A stretch of 7,306 nucleotides of DNA from Bacillota bacterium (GTDB taxonomy: Bacteria; Bacillota; Clostridia; Oscillospirales; Acutalibacteraceae). The position numbers and the translations under genes are program-made. Below are positions 1-6,877 of this stretch, piece by piece. The notes beneath the pieces were generated by a model. The model worked only from the letters and a program-made list of their open reading frames with translations, did no database searches and had not been told where the DNA came from. The DNA lies in contig JAEZJA010000141.1 in assembly GCA_023415895.1 (NCBI GenBank), positions 1-7,306 of the forward strand, in the 5' to 3' direction. Numbering within the stretch: the stretch's first letter is position 1; each line of letters opens with the position of its first letter.

Positions 1-1103
1 GTGCGGTACAATAGCTCGGAAGTCAGCAGCAGCACTCCCGACCGGCAGGATGCTATACTGCGAAACGCACCGGCATACGTCATCGTGCTGAGCATTTCTC
101 CGTTGGAATTGACCGTCATCAGCGAACCCCCGTCCCCGCTGCCGTAATTGCGCAGCGCCACCGCAATCTGATTGTCTGAAACGGCATACCCGACCAGCTC
201 ATGTCCGTCATAGGACTGCTTTTGCTGCACCGACCCATCCTTGGAAACAATCCATGCAGCCTTGTCGCCGATGCCCGCCACCCGGCCGTCGTCAAAATAG
301 TGCACGCTGAACAGCAGCAGATCGGTATCGACGTATTCGGCGATCGGCTCCTGCTTGTCCAGATCATAGAAAAGAAGCTTAGAGCGCATTACTCCTGCAT
401 CGGCCATAATACCTGCCAGCACCATCGAATTTCCGTCCGGACTCAGCTGCACATCAATGACCGTCAGATCGGGGCTGTACCAGTGATAGATTGCCTTCTG
501 GTGCTTATCGTATACCACAACCTCCGAGGTATATTCCTTGGAAGAGCCGGTCGCCACTGCGATGTTGCCGGTATTGCTGACGGAGATGCCGACAATGGCA
601 TTGCTCACCGTCATCTCAGCAGCCGTGGCAGCACGTGTTTCCAGTCGTACGCGCGTACCGCCCGCCTCGGCAATCAGCGTCCATTTGCCTGCCGACTCAA
701 AAATCGGATGGGAAAACCCGTGCGGGCGGCTGACGATCTCCCCACCGTTGCTGTTATACACGATATAGGCGGTGTCGGTCAGCAGGGCGAGACCATCGGT
801 GGTTTCATTCATATTGAGCACGGCACTGCCGGTCAGCGTAACCGGATACCCATCGCCGCTCTGTCCGCCCGCCAGCTTTTCGTTGAGCCAGATCACGGCG
901 CTTTCAGGGGCAACGGAATCCCAGTTCTTCCATATAAAAACCCCGCCGACAACCAGCGCGGCCACCACAAACAGCCGGAGCAGGATACGCAGCAGCATAT
1001 GACGGCGGCGCTTTCTTTTGCGGCCGGGAATCACCTGTGGCTGCGTCAACTCCGCGTCGGGAGACGCATGAGCGCCGGTTGTTTTCTCACGCGTTTTCGT
1101 CAT
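1..1103 (-). CDS. DUF5711-type membrane-anchored propeller-like protein (C-terminus cut by window edge)
   Basis: The frame is open from ATG at 1103 to the left edge, giving 367 codons without a stop, so the C-terminus is missing. A strong AAGGAGGA (1111-1118) sits 7 bases before the ATG. The N-terminus is a polar cytoplasmic tail, then a basic cluster RKRKRRR (residues 28-34) and one hydrophobic segment (about 37-58, ending VGGVFIW). This predicts a type II membrane protein with its bulk outside the membrane. The rest is rich in short beta-strand repeats resembling blades of a propeller, for example ISVSNTGNIAVATGS (173-187) and VIDVQLSPDGNSMVLAG (215-231); the SPDG turn is typical of WD40/TolB-like blades. 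Overall shape and sequence style match the uncharacterised DUF5711 family of clostridia, by recollection rather than search. No catalytic motif is visible and the function is unknown. It follows truA by 13 bases and is probably cotranscribed with it. A scaffold or envelope-sensing role would be speculation. Confidence 0.85.
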   Translation of the reverse strand, partial: MTKTREKTTGAHASPDAELTQPQVIPGRKRKRRRHMLLRILLRLFVVAALVVGGVFIWKNWDSVAPESAVIWLNEKLAGGQSGDGYPVTLTGSAVLNMNETTDGLALLTDTAYIVYNSNGGEIVSRPHGFSHPIFESAGKWTLIAEAGGTRVRLETRAATAAEMTVSNAIVGISVSNTGNIAVATGSSKEYTSEVVVYDKHQKAIYHWYSPDLTVIDVQLSPDGNSMVLAGIMADAGVMRSKLLFYDLDKQEPIAEYVDTDLLLFSVHYFDDGRVAGIGDKAAWIVSKDGSVQQKQSYDGHELVGYAVSDNQIAVALRNYGSGDGGSLMTVNSNGEMLSTMTYAGAFRSIASCRSGVLLLTSELLYR

Positions 1104-1110
1104 TGTCCTG

Positions 1111-1118
1111 TCCTCCTT
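1111..1118 (-). promoter_or_regulatory. Ribosome binding site overlapping the truA stop codon
   Basis: The minus strand reads TAAGGAGGACAGGACAATG. The TAA is the truA stop (1119-1117) and its last two bases form part of the AAGGAGGA Shine-Dalgarno, 7 bases before the ATG at 1103. This fixes the start of the DUF5711-type gene and suggests that ribosomes ending truA sit directly on its initiation site. Confidence 0.8.
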
Positions 1119-1866
1119 ACATCGTGAAATCCGGATAAAACACCTTTTCCAGCATCAATCCGCGGGCGGGAGCGGTGGCCCCCGCCGCCGTGCGCGACCC
1201 CAATGCCAGAATGGACTCGAGCGCATTGCTTTCCAGCCGTCCACTTTGCATATCCAGAAGTGTTCCCACCATAATTCGCACCATATTGTACAGAAAGCCG
1301 TCCGCCTCCACGGAAAAGGTAACAAGCTCCCCATCGCGCGAAACGCCGCATTGCCTGACCGTGCGCACCGTATCCTGTACGCTCGAGCCCGCCGCGCAAA
1401 AAGCGGCAAAATCGTGTGTACCCACAAAGCCCGCCGCCGTACGATTCATGCTACCCTCATCCAGAGGCAAGCGCACCTGATGGGAATACCTGTCCCAGAA
1501 AGGACTGCGCACCGGTGAATTCCACAGCCTGTAAATATAGCGTTTGCCCAGCGCGCTGTAGCGCGGATGAAAATCATCAGGCACCTCCTTACAGTCATAC
1601 ACGGCGATATCGCGGGGCAGCCAAGCGTTGAGCGCTGCTGTCATACCCGCTCCGCGCAGCCGGGAAGGGGTGTCGGTTGTGCAGCAAAACATCGCCGCAT
1701 GCACCCCCGCATCGGTACGGCTGCAGCCGGTAATCCCCGACCGCACGCCGGTAACCTTTTCGACCGCGTCCTGCAGCGTCTGCTGCACCGTCACGCCGTT
1801 GGGCTGAACCTGCCAACCATGATACCGCGTGCCGTCGTACTGTAGAGTCAGCAACAGTCTGGGCAT
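1117..1866 (-). CDS. truA: tRNA pseudouridine(38-40) synthase TruA
   Basis: TruA converts uridines 38, 39 and 40 in the anticodon arm of many tRNAs to pseudouridine, acting in the cytoplasm as a dimer without cofactors. The 249-residue product is full length (family usually about 245-270). The N-terminus LLLTLQYDGTRYHGWQVQP is the family start. SRTDAGVHA (residues 49-57) carries the invariant catalytic aspartate Asp52 with Arg50 beside it. GKRYIYRLWN (107-116) holds the conserved active-site tyrosine. GTHDFAAFC (149-157) and DGFLYNMVRIMVGT (189-202) are the C-terminal domain hallmarks. The start ATG at 1866 is set by AAAGGAAG (1875-1882), 8 bases upstream. It follows ecfT after an 83-base AT-rich gap and is followed closely by the DUF5711-type gene. 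The ecfT-truA adjacency is typical of Firmicutes. No missing residues or frameshift were seen. Confidence 0.98.
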   Translation of the reverse strand: MPRLLLTLQYDGTRYHGWQVQPNGVTVQQTLQDAVEKVTGVRSGITGCSRTDAGVHAAMFCCTTDTPSRLRGAGMTAALNAWLPRDIAVYDCKEVPDDFHPRYSALGKRYIYRLWNSPVRSPFWDRYSHQVRLPLDEGSMNRTAAGFVGTHDFAAFCAAGSSVQDTVRTVRQCGVSRDGELVTFSVEADGFLYNMVRIMVGTLLDMQSGRLESNALESILALGSRTAAGATAPARGLMLEKVFYPDFTM

Positions 1867-1949
1867 GGCGCGTTCTTCCTTTCGTGATTATAACCTCAAA
1901 AACAATATTTCGCATTGGAAATTTCTGAAGGTTTTCTTATTTTATCGTT
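1867..1949 (-). promoter_or_regulatory. AT-rich gap between ecfT and truA with possible -10 box
   Basis: This 83-base stretch is clearly richer in A and T than the flanking genes. On the minus strand it contains a perfect TATAAT (1892-1887) just before the truA Shine-Dalgarno. No matching TTGACA-like -35 lies 16-18 bases upstream (those positions read around ATGCGA), and no TGn extension precedes the box. Transcription from it would also start very close to the ribosome binding site. A weak imperfect inverted repeat (AACCT ... AGGTT) spans the gap. A minor truA promoter or processing site is possible but unproven. Confidence 0.3.
1875..1882 (-). promoter_or_regulatory. Ribosome binding site of truA
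   Basis: AAAGGAAG on the minus strand lies 8 bases before the ATG at 1866. It selects this start, which also gives the conserved TruA N-terminus. A separate ATG at 1915 opens a different, non-homologous frame. Confidence 0.7.
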
Positions 1950-2765
1950 TTACAGAATCGAAGGCAGTACAAAATTAAGGGCCACCAGCCCGGCCACAAA
2001 CACCACAGCCACAGCAATACACACGCCGTCGGCAGCGTTCATATGCAGCTGCTTCATACGCGTACGCCCTTCCCCGCCGCGATAGCAGCGGCATTCCATG
2101 GCCGTTGCCAGCTCATAAGCTCGACGGAAGGAGGAAACAAACAGCGGCACCAGAATGGGCACGAGCGCGCGCACGCGCTGCATCAGCCCGCCGCTCTCCA
2201 TATCGGCACCTCGCGCTTTTTGTGCCGACATAATCTTGTCGGTTTCCTCAATCAGTGTGGGGATAAAGCGCAGGGCGATGGTCATCATCATGGCCAGCTC
2301 GTGGACATTGAGATGCACCGCCTGTAAAGGACTCATGAGTCGTTCGAGCGCGTCGGTCAGCGTGGTGGGCGAGGTCGTGTAGGTCAGCAGCGAGCTGCCC
2401 GCAATCAGCGAGAAAATGCGGATGGCAATAAACGCCGCTGTCACAAGACCCCGAGAGGTGATATGCACAAAGCCCCAGTCCACCAGCGGAGTGCCGCCCG
2501 ACACATAAAAAATGTTCAGCACCGATGTAAACGCAACCAGCAGCAGAATGGGCTTGAGGCTTTTCAAAATCATCCTGATGGGCAGACGCGAGAGCACAAT
2601 GGCCGTCGCAAGAAACGCCACCGCCAGCGCCAGGCCCGCCCAGTTCTGCGGAATAAACACCGCAAAAATATATACGAAGGTCAAAACCAGTTTCACACGG
2701 GGATCCATGCGGTGCAAAAGGGAATCTCCCGGAAAATACTGACCGATTGTGATGCCATTAAGCAC
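1950..2765 (-). CDS. ecfT: ECF transporter transmembrane coupling subunit EcfT
   Basis: EcfT is the integral membrane subunit that links the EcfA1-EcfA2 ATPase pair to interchangeable substrate-binding S components, powering uptake of vitamins or metal ions. The 271-residue product opens with [20 protein letters not shown], typical of Firmicute EcfT. Hydrophobic segments lie at about residues 24-38, 43-58, 73-88, 107-127 and 248-267. Two coupling-helix signature motifs are expected: the first is KARG (183-186); the second lies in MECRCYRGGEGRTRMK (223-238), where the usual alanine before Arg226 is Cys225. The start codon is GTG at 2765, overlapping the 3' end of ecfA2 by 8 bases. GGAGG (2774-2778) lies 8 bases upstream, and this start is needed for the conserved N-terminus. 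No S-component gene is in view, which fits a shared group II ECF module serving S components encoded elsewhere. Confidence 0.96.
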   Translation of the reverse strand: MLNGITIGQYFPGDSLLHRMDPRVKLVLTFVYIFAVFIPQNWAGLALAVAFLATAIVLSRLPIRMILKSLKPILLLVAFTSVLNIFYVSGGTPLVDWGFVHITSRGLVTAAFIAIRIFSLIAGSSLLTYTTSPTTLTDALERLMSPLQAVHLNVHELAMMMTIALRFIPTLIEETDKIMSAQKARGADMESGGLMQRVRALVPILVPLFVSSFRRAYELATAMECRCYRGGEGRTRMKQLHMNAADGVCIAVAVVFVAGLVALNFVLPSIL

Positions 2766-3624
2766 GCCGCACCCCTCCCTTCAGCAGAGGCAGCAGCCTA
2801 TCCCGCGCCTGTTCAACCGTATAGACATTGTCGCCCACATCGTAGCCCATCTCGCGCAGCTGCATAAAGACGCGCGTCACGGCCGGCACGGCCAGACCAA
2901 TCGACTGCAGCTCCTGCGCACGCGAAAACACCTCGGGTGTAGGTGCAAACATCGCCACCCGTCCTTCGTTCATCACGAGCACCTTTTTGGCCGTGCGCGC
3001 GATGTCCTCCATGCTGTGGGAGACCAGCAGCACGGTTGTGCCGTTTTGCCGCTGATAGGCGGCAATCTGATCAAGAATCATATCCCGGCCCTTGGGATCG
3101 AGCCCGGCCGTGGGTTCATCCAGAATGAGTACCTCAGGCTGCATCGCCATGACTCCGGCGATGGCCACCCGCCGCTTTTCGCCGCCCGACAGATCAAAGG
3201 GGGATTTCTCCAGCAGCTCATCCCGCAAGCCGACAAAGTGTGCGGCACGGCGCACGCGTGCGTCGATCTCCTCTGTGCTCAGCCCCATGTTTTTGGGACC
3301 GAAGGCAATATCCTTATACGAGGTCTCTTCAAACAGCTGGTGCTCGGGGTATTGAAACACCAGTCCCACCTGAAAGCGCACGTCCCGAATCTTTTTGGGC
3401 TGCTCCCAGATATCCCTGCCGTTGAGCAGCACTTGTCCGGAGGTCGGACGCAGCAGACCGTTGAGATGCTGTACAAATGTCGATTTACCCGAACCGGTAT
3501 GACCGATAATGCCGACAAAATCCCCCTTCTCCACGCAGACGGACACATCGGTCATCGCGTCCATCTGGAAGGGGGTGCCGGGAGAATAGATATAGGTTAA
3601 CTGCTTCGTTTCAATGACGGGCAT
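2758..3624 (-). CDS. ecfA2: ECF transporter ATPase EcfA2
   Basis: This is the second cytoplasmic ATP-binding subunit of the ECF module; it pairs with EcfA1 and drives transport through EcfT. The 288-residue product has all ABC ATPase motifs: Walker [10 protein letters not shown] (41-49), Q-loop Gln91 in [13 protein letters not shown], signature [13 protein letters not shown] (145-157), Walker B LILDEP (166-171) with catalytic Glu170, and switch His203 in LLVSHS. The [11 protein letters not shown] block is typical of EcfA2 rather than EcfA1. After the ATPase core comes the C-terminal EcfA extension (about 230-288), ending in a small helix-rich tail. The ATG at 3624 is preceded by GGAGG (3631-3635) with a 6-base spacer, inside the ecfA1 coding region. 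It overlaps ecfA1 by 14 bases and ecfT by 8, so translational coupling and balanced subunit output are likely. Confidence 0.97.
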   Translation of the reverse strand: MPVIETKQLTYIYSPGTPFQMDAMTDVSVCVEKGDFVGIIGHTGSGKSTFVQHLNGLLRPTSGQVLLNGRDIWEQPKKIRDVRFQVGLVFQYPEHQLFEETSYKDIAFGPKNMGLSTEEIDARVRRAAHFVGLRDELLEKSPFDLSGGEKRRVAIAGVMAMQPEVLILDEPTAGLDPKGRDMILDQIAAYQRQNGTTVLLVSHSMEDIARTAKKVLVMNEGRVAMFAPTPEVFSRAQELQSIGLAVPAVTRVFMQLREMGYDVGDNVYTVEQARDRLLPLLKGGVRRA

Positions 3625-4489
3625 GGGGAGCCTCCAAAAACAAGGATAATGCCTGGGCGCATTCCTCGGCTGTCAATATCCCTTGCGGGAGCGGGATACC
3701 CTGCTTGCGCAGCGCATCGCAAAGCTCGGTCGGCTGGGGAACATCCAATCCCACCACACGCAGCTCATCCACACGGGAGAAGATGTCGCGCGGCTTGCCC
3801 TGCATCAGGATACGGCCGTTGTCCATCACAACGATGCGATCAGCCAGCGTGGCTTCGTTCATATAGTGCGTAATCAGCACCACGGTCATGCCCTGCTCAC
3901 GATTGAGGCGGCTGATGGTGTCAAGCACCTCCTGCCGACCATGGGGATCGAGCATGGCCGTCGGCTCGTCCAGCACCAGACATTCGGGCTGCATGGCCAG
4001 AACACCGGCAATGGCCACCCGCTGCTTCTGGCCACCCGACAGCTTGTGCGGCGCGTGCGTGCGGTAATCGTACATACCGACCGTGCGCAGAGCATCGTCC
4101 ACACGGCGGCGGATCTCCGTCGGTTCGACACCGAGGTTTTCCGGCCCAAAAGCCACATCCTCTTCCACAATCGTGGAAACCAGCTGGTTGTCGGGATTTT
4201 GCAGAACCATACCGACCGTGCGGCGAATCTCATATTTCTTATCCTCGTCAACCGTATCCATGTCATGCACGAATACCTTGCCGCCCGTCGGCAGAAGCAT
4301 CGCGTTGAAATGCTTGGCTAACGTGGACTTGCCCGAGCCGTTGTGCCCGAGCAGCGCCACGAATTCGCCCTGACCGATGGTCAGATCCACGTTGTCCAGC
4401 ACCGTCCCCGACTGCTCATCCGCCACATCGGCCGTTGTCGTGTCATATTCATAGCGGAAGCGTACGCCGCTTGCCGTGATAATGTCCAT
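3611..4489 (-). CDS. ecfA1: ECF transporter ATPase EcfA1
   Basis: This is the first cytoplasmic ATPase of the energy-coupling module. The 292-residue product carries Walker [10 protein letters not shown] (48-56), Q-loop Gln97 in [20 protein letters not shown], signature [13 protein letters not shown] (150-162), Walker B LVLDEP (171-176) with catalytic Glu175, and switch His208 in LITHYM. QNPDNQ and [11 protein letters not shown] are typical of EcfA1. A short acidic insertion lies between the first strand and the Walker A region (about residues 14-30); such insertions vary among EcfA1 proteins. The ATG at 4489 lies 30 bases after the methyltransferase stop and has no strong Shine-Dalgarno (only TTGGGA nearby), so coupling to the upstream gene may help initiation. 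The last codons overlap ecfA2. All catalytic residues are present, so an active ATPase is expected. Confidence 0.97.
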   Translation of the reverse strand: MDIITASGVRFRYEYDTTTADVADEQSGTVLDNVDLTIGQGEFVALLGHNGSGKSTLAKHFNAMLLPTGGKVFVHDMDTVDEDKKYEIRRTVGMVLQNPDNQLVSTIVEEDVAFGPENLGVEPTEIRRRVDDALRTVGMYDYRTHAPHKLSGGQKQRVAIAGVLAMQPECLVLDEPTAMLDPHGRQEVLDTISRLNREQGMTVVLITHYMNEATLADRIVVMDNGRILMQGKPRDIFSRVDELRVVGLDVPQPTELCDALRKQGIPLPQGILTAEECAQALSLFLEAPHARH

Positions 4490-4519
4490 TTTATCCCAAC
4501 TTTCTACTGCTGTCCTTGC

Positions 4520-5395
4520 TCAACGGCTCCAGATTGCCGTGGCGCCGCAGGGCAGTGTCAGCCCCGACTGCGTCACTGGCAGCCCGATCTCATCCGCTGT
4601 GGCGCTGCCGCCCAGCCGGGGGTTGAGCAGTGTACCCAGCATATACTGCATCACCGACGGAGACAGCCCCGTTGTATAGGAATTGACCGCAAAGAAAAGC
4701 GGCTCATCCGACAGCAGCCCGGCGCATTGGCTTAGAAGCGCATAAATCTGCTCCTCCAGCTTCCATACCTCGCCGCCTGGCCCCCGTCCGTAGGAGGGTG
4801 GATCCATCACAATCGCGTCGTAGGTATTGCCGCGGCGTATCTCGCGCTGCACAAATTTGCCGCAATCATCAACCAGCCAGCGGATAGGCTTATCCGCTAG
4901 GCCCGATTCCACGGCATTTTCACGTCCCCATGATACCATGCCCTTGGAGGCATCCACATGGGTGACCGAAGCGCCTGCCGCCGCACAGGCCAGCGTCGCC
5001 GCGCCGGTATAGCCGAAAAGGTTGAGTACCTTGACCGGCCGTCCGGCTGCCGCGATACACTCCGCCATCCAGTCCCAGTTGACTGCCTGCTCGGGAAACA
5101 GGCCGGTATGCTTGAAGCCCATGGGTTTGAGCTGAAAATGAAGCTCTTTTTCCGGCAGCGGATAGGCAATCTGCCAGCTGTCGGGCAGGGGGCGCAGACG
5201 CTCCCACTGCCCACCGCCCGACGAGGATCGATGGTAGCGCGCATGCGCCTTTTTCCAAAGAGGATTGGTCTTGGGCGTGCTCCACAGCACCTGCGGATCG
5301 GGGCGGATGAGAATTATCGATCCCCACCGCTCCAGACGCTCACCATCGGCTGCGTCGATCAGTTCATAGTCTCTCCACCGTGTTGCTGCTCTCAT
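4520..5395 (-). CDS. COG1092/RlmI-like class I SAM-dependent methyltransferase
   Basis: This is a Rossmann-fold S-adenosylmethionine methyltransferase resembling the catalytic half of RlmI/RlmK-type 23S rRNA methyltransferases (COG1092). From the ATG at 5395 it is 291 residues. Residues 1-100 form a lineage-type N-terminal part (WRDYELIDAADGERLERWG) with no clear PUA RNA-binding domain. The SAM-binding motif is VLNLFGYTGAATLACAAAG (123-141), followed by the acidic loop HVDASKG (146-152) that would bind the SAM ribose. The catalytic motif DPPSYGRGPGGEVWKLE starts at Asp198. The C-terminus has SYTTGLSPSVMQYML and LPCGATA. The substrate is unknown; rRNA is likely by family but not shown. The start is uncertain: an in-frame ATG at 5407 would add four residues, and AAGGG at 5409-5413 is 1 base from that ATG and 13 from the chosen one. 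I chose 5395 because it matches how this family usually begins. It lies 34 bases after glmM. Confidence 0.9.
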   Translation of the reverse strand: MRAATRWRDYELIDAADGERLERWGSIILIRPDPQVLWSTPKTNPLWKKAHARYHRSSSGGGQWERLRPLPDSWQIAYPLPEKELHFQLKPMGFKHTGLFPEQAVNWDWMAECIAAAGRPVKVLNLFGYTGAATLACAAAGASVTHVDASKGMVSWGRENAVESGLADKPIRWLVDDCGKFVQREIRRGNTYDAIVMDPPSYGRGPGGEVWKLEEQIYALLSQCAGLLSDEPLFFAVNSYTTGLSPSVMQYMLGTLLNPRLGGSATADEIGLPVTQSGLTLPCGATAIWSR

Positions 5396-5429
5396 TGTCG
5401 CGCCCATGCCCTTCTTTAAACCAAATTTC

Positions 5430-6794
5430 TTATTCCACGCTCGGCCCGGCCAGCGTTTGCTTAATCTTATCCGCCACTGAAACCGCCAGCTTATTGATCG
5501 CGTCAAAATCGCGCCCCTCCACCATGACACGGATGAGCGGCTCGGTGCCCGAAGCACGAACCAAGACCCGTCCGTCGCGGCCCAGACTGTCGCCGCTCTT
5601 GGCGATGAAGGCGTCCAGCTCCTTGTCGGCGGCAAAACGCGCCTTTTGCTCGGTATCCGCCTTGACGTTGACCATGACCTGGGGATAGCGCTCCATCATA
5701 TCGCCCACCACCGACAGCTTTTTGCCCTGTTCACGGCACATGGACAGCAGCTTGACCGCTGTCAGCTGACCGTCGCCCGTTGTCGCATAATGGCGGAAGA
5801 TGATATGACCAGACTGCTCGCCGCCGATAGCGTACCCGTTCTTGAGCATTTCCTCAAGCACATAACGGTCACCAACCTTGGTCGTTACCGGCTTAATGCC
5901 CTGCTCCTCACAGAAACGAAACAACCCGAGGTTGGACATGACCGTAGCCACCGCCGCGCCGCCGTCGAGCTCGCCCTTTTGCTTCATATTGTAAGACAGC
6001 GCAGCGATAATCTTGTCGCCGTCCACCAGATTTCCCTTTTCATCCACCGCCAAGCAACGGTCGGCATCGCCGTCAAACGCCACGCCCGCAAAGAACTTGA
6101 GCTTTTGAACCAGCTCGATGAGCCCCTCCATATGGGTGGAGCCGCAGTTGGCGTTGATGTTGGTGCCGTCTGGCTGATCGTTAAGGTATACGCAGTCAGC
6201 CCCCAGTGCCGAAAACAGCTTGCGTGCCGTCGCACTTGCCGAACCGTTGGCGCAGTCCACGGCAATGCGCATGCCTCGCAAACTAATGTCCGTGCCGTCC
6301 AGCAGATGACGTACGTAATCGTCTACCGCTGTGCGGCAGGTATGCACACGTCCGACCGCACCGCCGACCGGGCAGGGCGGCTCATGGGCGCCGTCCAGAA
6401 CAATCGCTTCAATCTCTTCCTCCAGTGCGTCGGACAGCTTATAGCCCTCGCCGTTGAAGATCTTAATGCCGTTGTATTCGCAGGGATTGTGCGACGCGGA
6501 AATCATGACACCCGCATCCGCGTTGTATTTTTTGACAAGATAGGCGACTGCCGGCGTGGGTACCACACCCAGAATTGTCACATCCGCACCGACCGAACAC
6601 AAACCAGCGACCATAGCCGCCTCGAGCATATCCGAGGATACGCGTGTGTCTTTGCCAATTACCACGCGGGGACTGTGATGCTCATTGTCCAGCAGCACCA
6701 TGGCGGCGGCACGTCCGATGGACATAGCCAGCTCACATGTCAGTTCCTTGTTGGCAACGCCGCGCGCGCCGTCCGTCCCAAATAATCTTCCCAT
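5430..6794 (-). CDS. glmM: Phosphoglucosamine mutase GlmM
   Basis: GlmM interconverts glucosamine-6-phosphate and glucosamine-1-phosphate, the step before UDP-GlcNAc formation for peptidoglycan, in the cytoplasm. The 454-residue product has the usual length (about 445-455) and all four phosphohexomutase domains. GRLFGTDGARGVAN is the family N-terminus. ISASHNP (98-104) contains the phosphorylated catalytic Ser101. DGDADR (241-246) gives the three magnesium-binding aspartates 241, 243 and 245. GGEQSGH (324-330) is the sugar-recognition loop that identifies GlmM, and RASGTEPLIRVMVEG (413-427) binds the substrate phosphate. The ATG at 6794 is preceded by AGAGAGG (6804-6810) with a 9-base spacer. 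Upstream is an 83-base gap after the RlmA-like gene; downstream, 34 bases away, is the COG1092 methyltransferase. The cdaA-cdaR pair that often precedes glmM in Firmicutes is not next to it here. Confidence 0.98.
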   Translation of the reverse strand: MGRLFGTDGARGVANKELTCELAMSIGRAAAMVLLDNEHHSPRVVIGKDTRVSSDMLEAAMVAGLCSVGADVTILGVVPTPAVAYLVKKYNADAGVMISASHNPCEYNGIKIFNGEGYKLSDALEEEIEAIVLDGAHEPPCPVGGAVGRVHTCRTAVDDYVRHLLDGTDISLRGMRIAVDCANGSASATARKLFSALGADCVYLNDQPDGTNINANCGSTHMEGLIELVQKLKFFAGVAFDGDADRCLAVDEKGNLVDGDKIIAALSYNMKQKGELDGGAAVATVMSNLGLFRFCEEQGIKPVTTKVGDRYVLEEMLKNGYAIGGEQSGHIIFRHYATTGDGQLTAVKLLSMCREQGKKLSVVGDMMERYPQVMVNVKADTEQKARFAADKELDAFIAKSGDSLGRDGRVLVRASGTEPLIRVMVEGRDFDAINKLAVSVADKIKQTLAGPSVE

Positions 6795-6877
6795 AATGAA
6801 AGGCCTCTCTTTCTTCCCACATACATAGTCCTACTGTTGAGTTTCTATACAATCAAAGCGGGGCCCACATTCCGCCG
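6795..6877 (-). other. Gap before glmM, no convincing promoter
   Basis: These 83 bases separate the RlmA-like gene from glmM and contain the glmM Shine-Dalgarno. On the minus strand a TTGATT (near 6854-6849) and a TATAGA (near 6847-6842) are present but not at promoter spacing from suitable partners. A short GCGG ... CCGC inverted repeat followed by TTTGATTG lies just after the RlmA-like stop. Its stem of about 4 pairs is too weak to call a terminator. A promoter or attenuating structure here is possible but not supported. Confidence 0.3.
6804..6810 (-). promoter_or_regulatory. Ribosome binding site of glmM
   Basis: AGAGAGG on the minus strand lies 9 bases before the ATG at 6794, which yields the conserved GlmM N-terminus MGRLFGTDG. 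Confidence 0.65.

Noticed and set aside
201..1127. 308-residue plus-strand open frame
   Set aside because: It is antisense to the DUF5711-type gene, whose ribosome binding site, membrane segment and blade-like repeats make a better case. The plus-strand product has no recognisable domain and is rich in His, Gln and Arg, as expected for a shadow frame.
2749..3600. 283-residue plus-strand open frame antisense to ecfA2
   Set aside because: It mirrors the coding frame of a complete ABC ATPase and has a His/Gln/Arg-rich composition. Similar shadow frames at 3683-4321 and 2463-2867 were rejected for the same reason.
5396..5635. N-terminal extension of the COG1092 methyltransferase into glmM
   Set aside because: The frame stays open to 5635 but this part overlaps glmM coding sequence, is rich in Arg, Ser and Trp, and does not match the family, whose start fits the ATG at 5395.
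5646..6785. 379-residue plus-strand open frame antisense to glmM
   Set aside because: It covers most of a clearly real glmM and its product resembles no family I recognise. Long antisense frames arise from codon bias in GC-rich genes.
6849..6877. Possible terminator after the RlmA-like gene
   Set aside because: The GCGG/CCGC stem has only about four pairs with a 10-base loop and the following T run is broken, so it does not meet a rho-independent terminator pattern.
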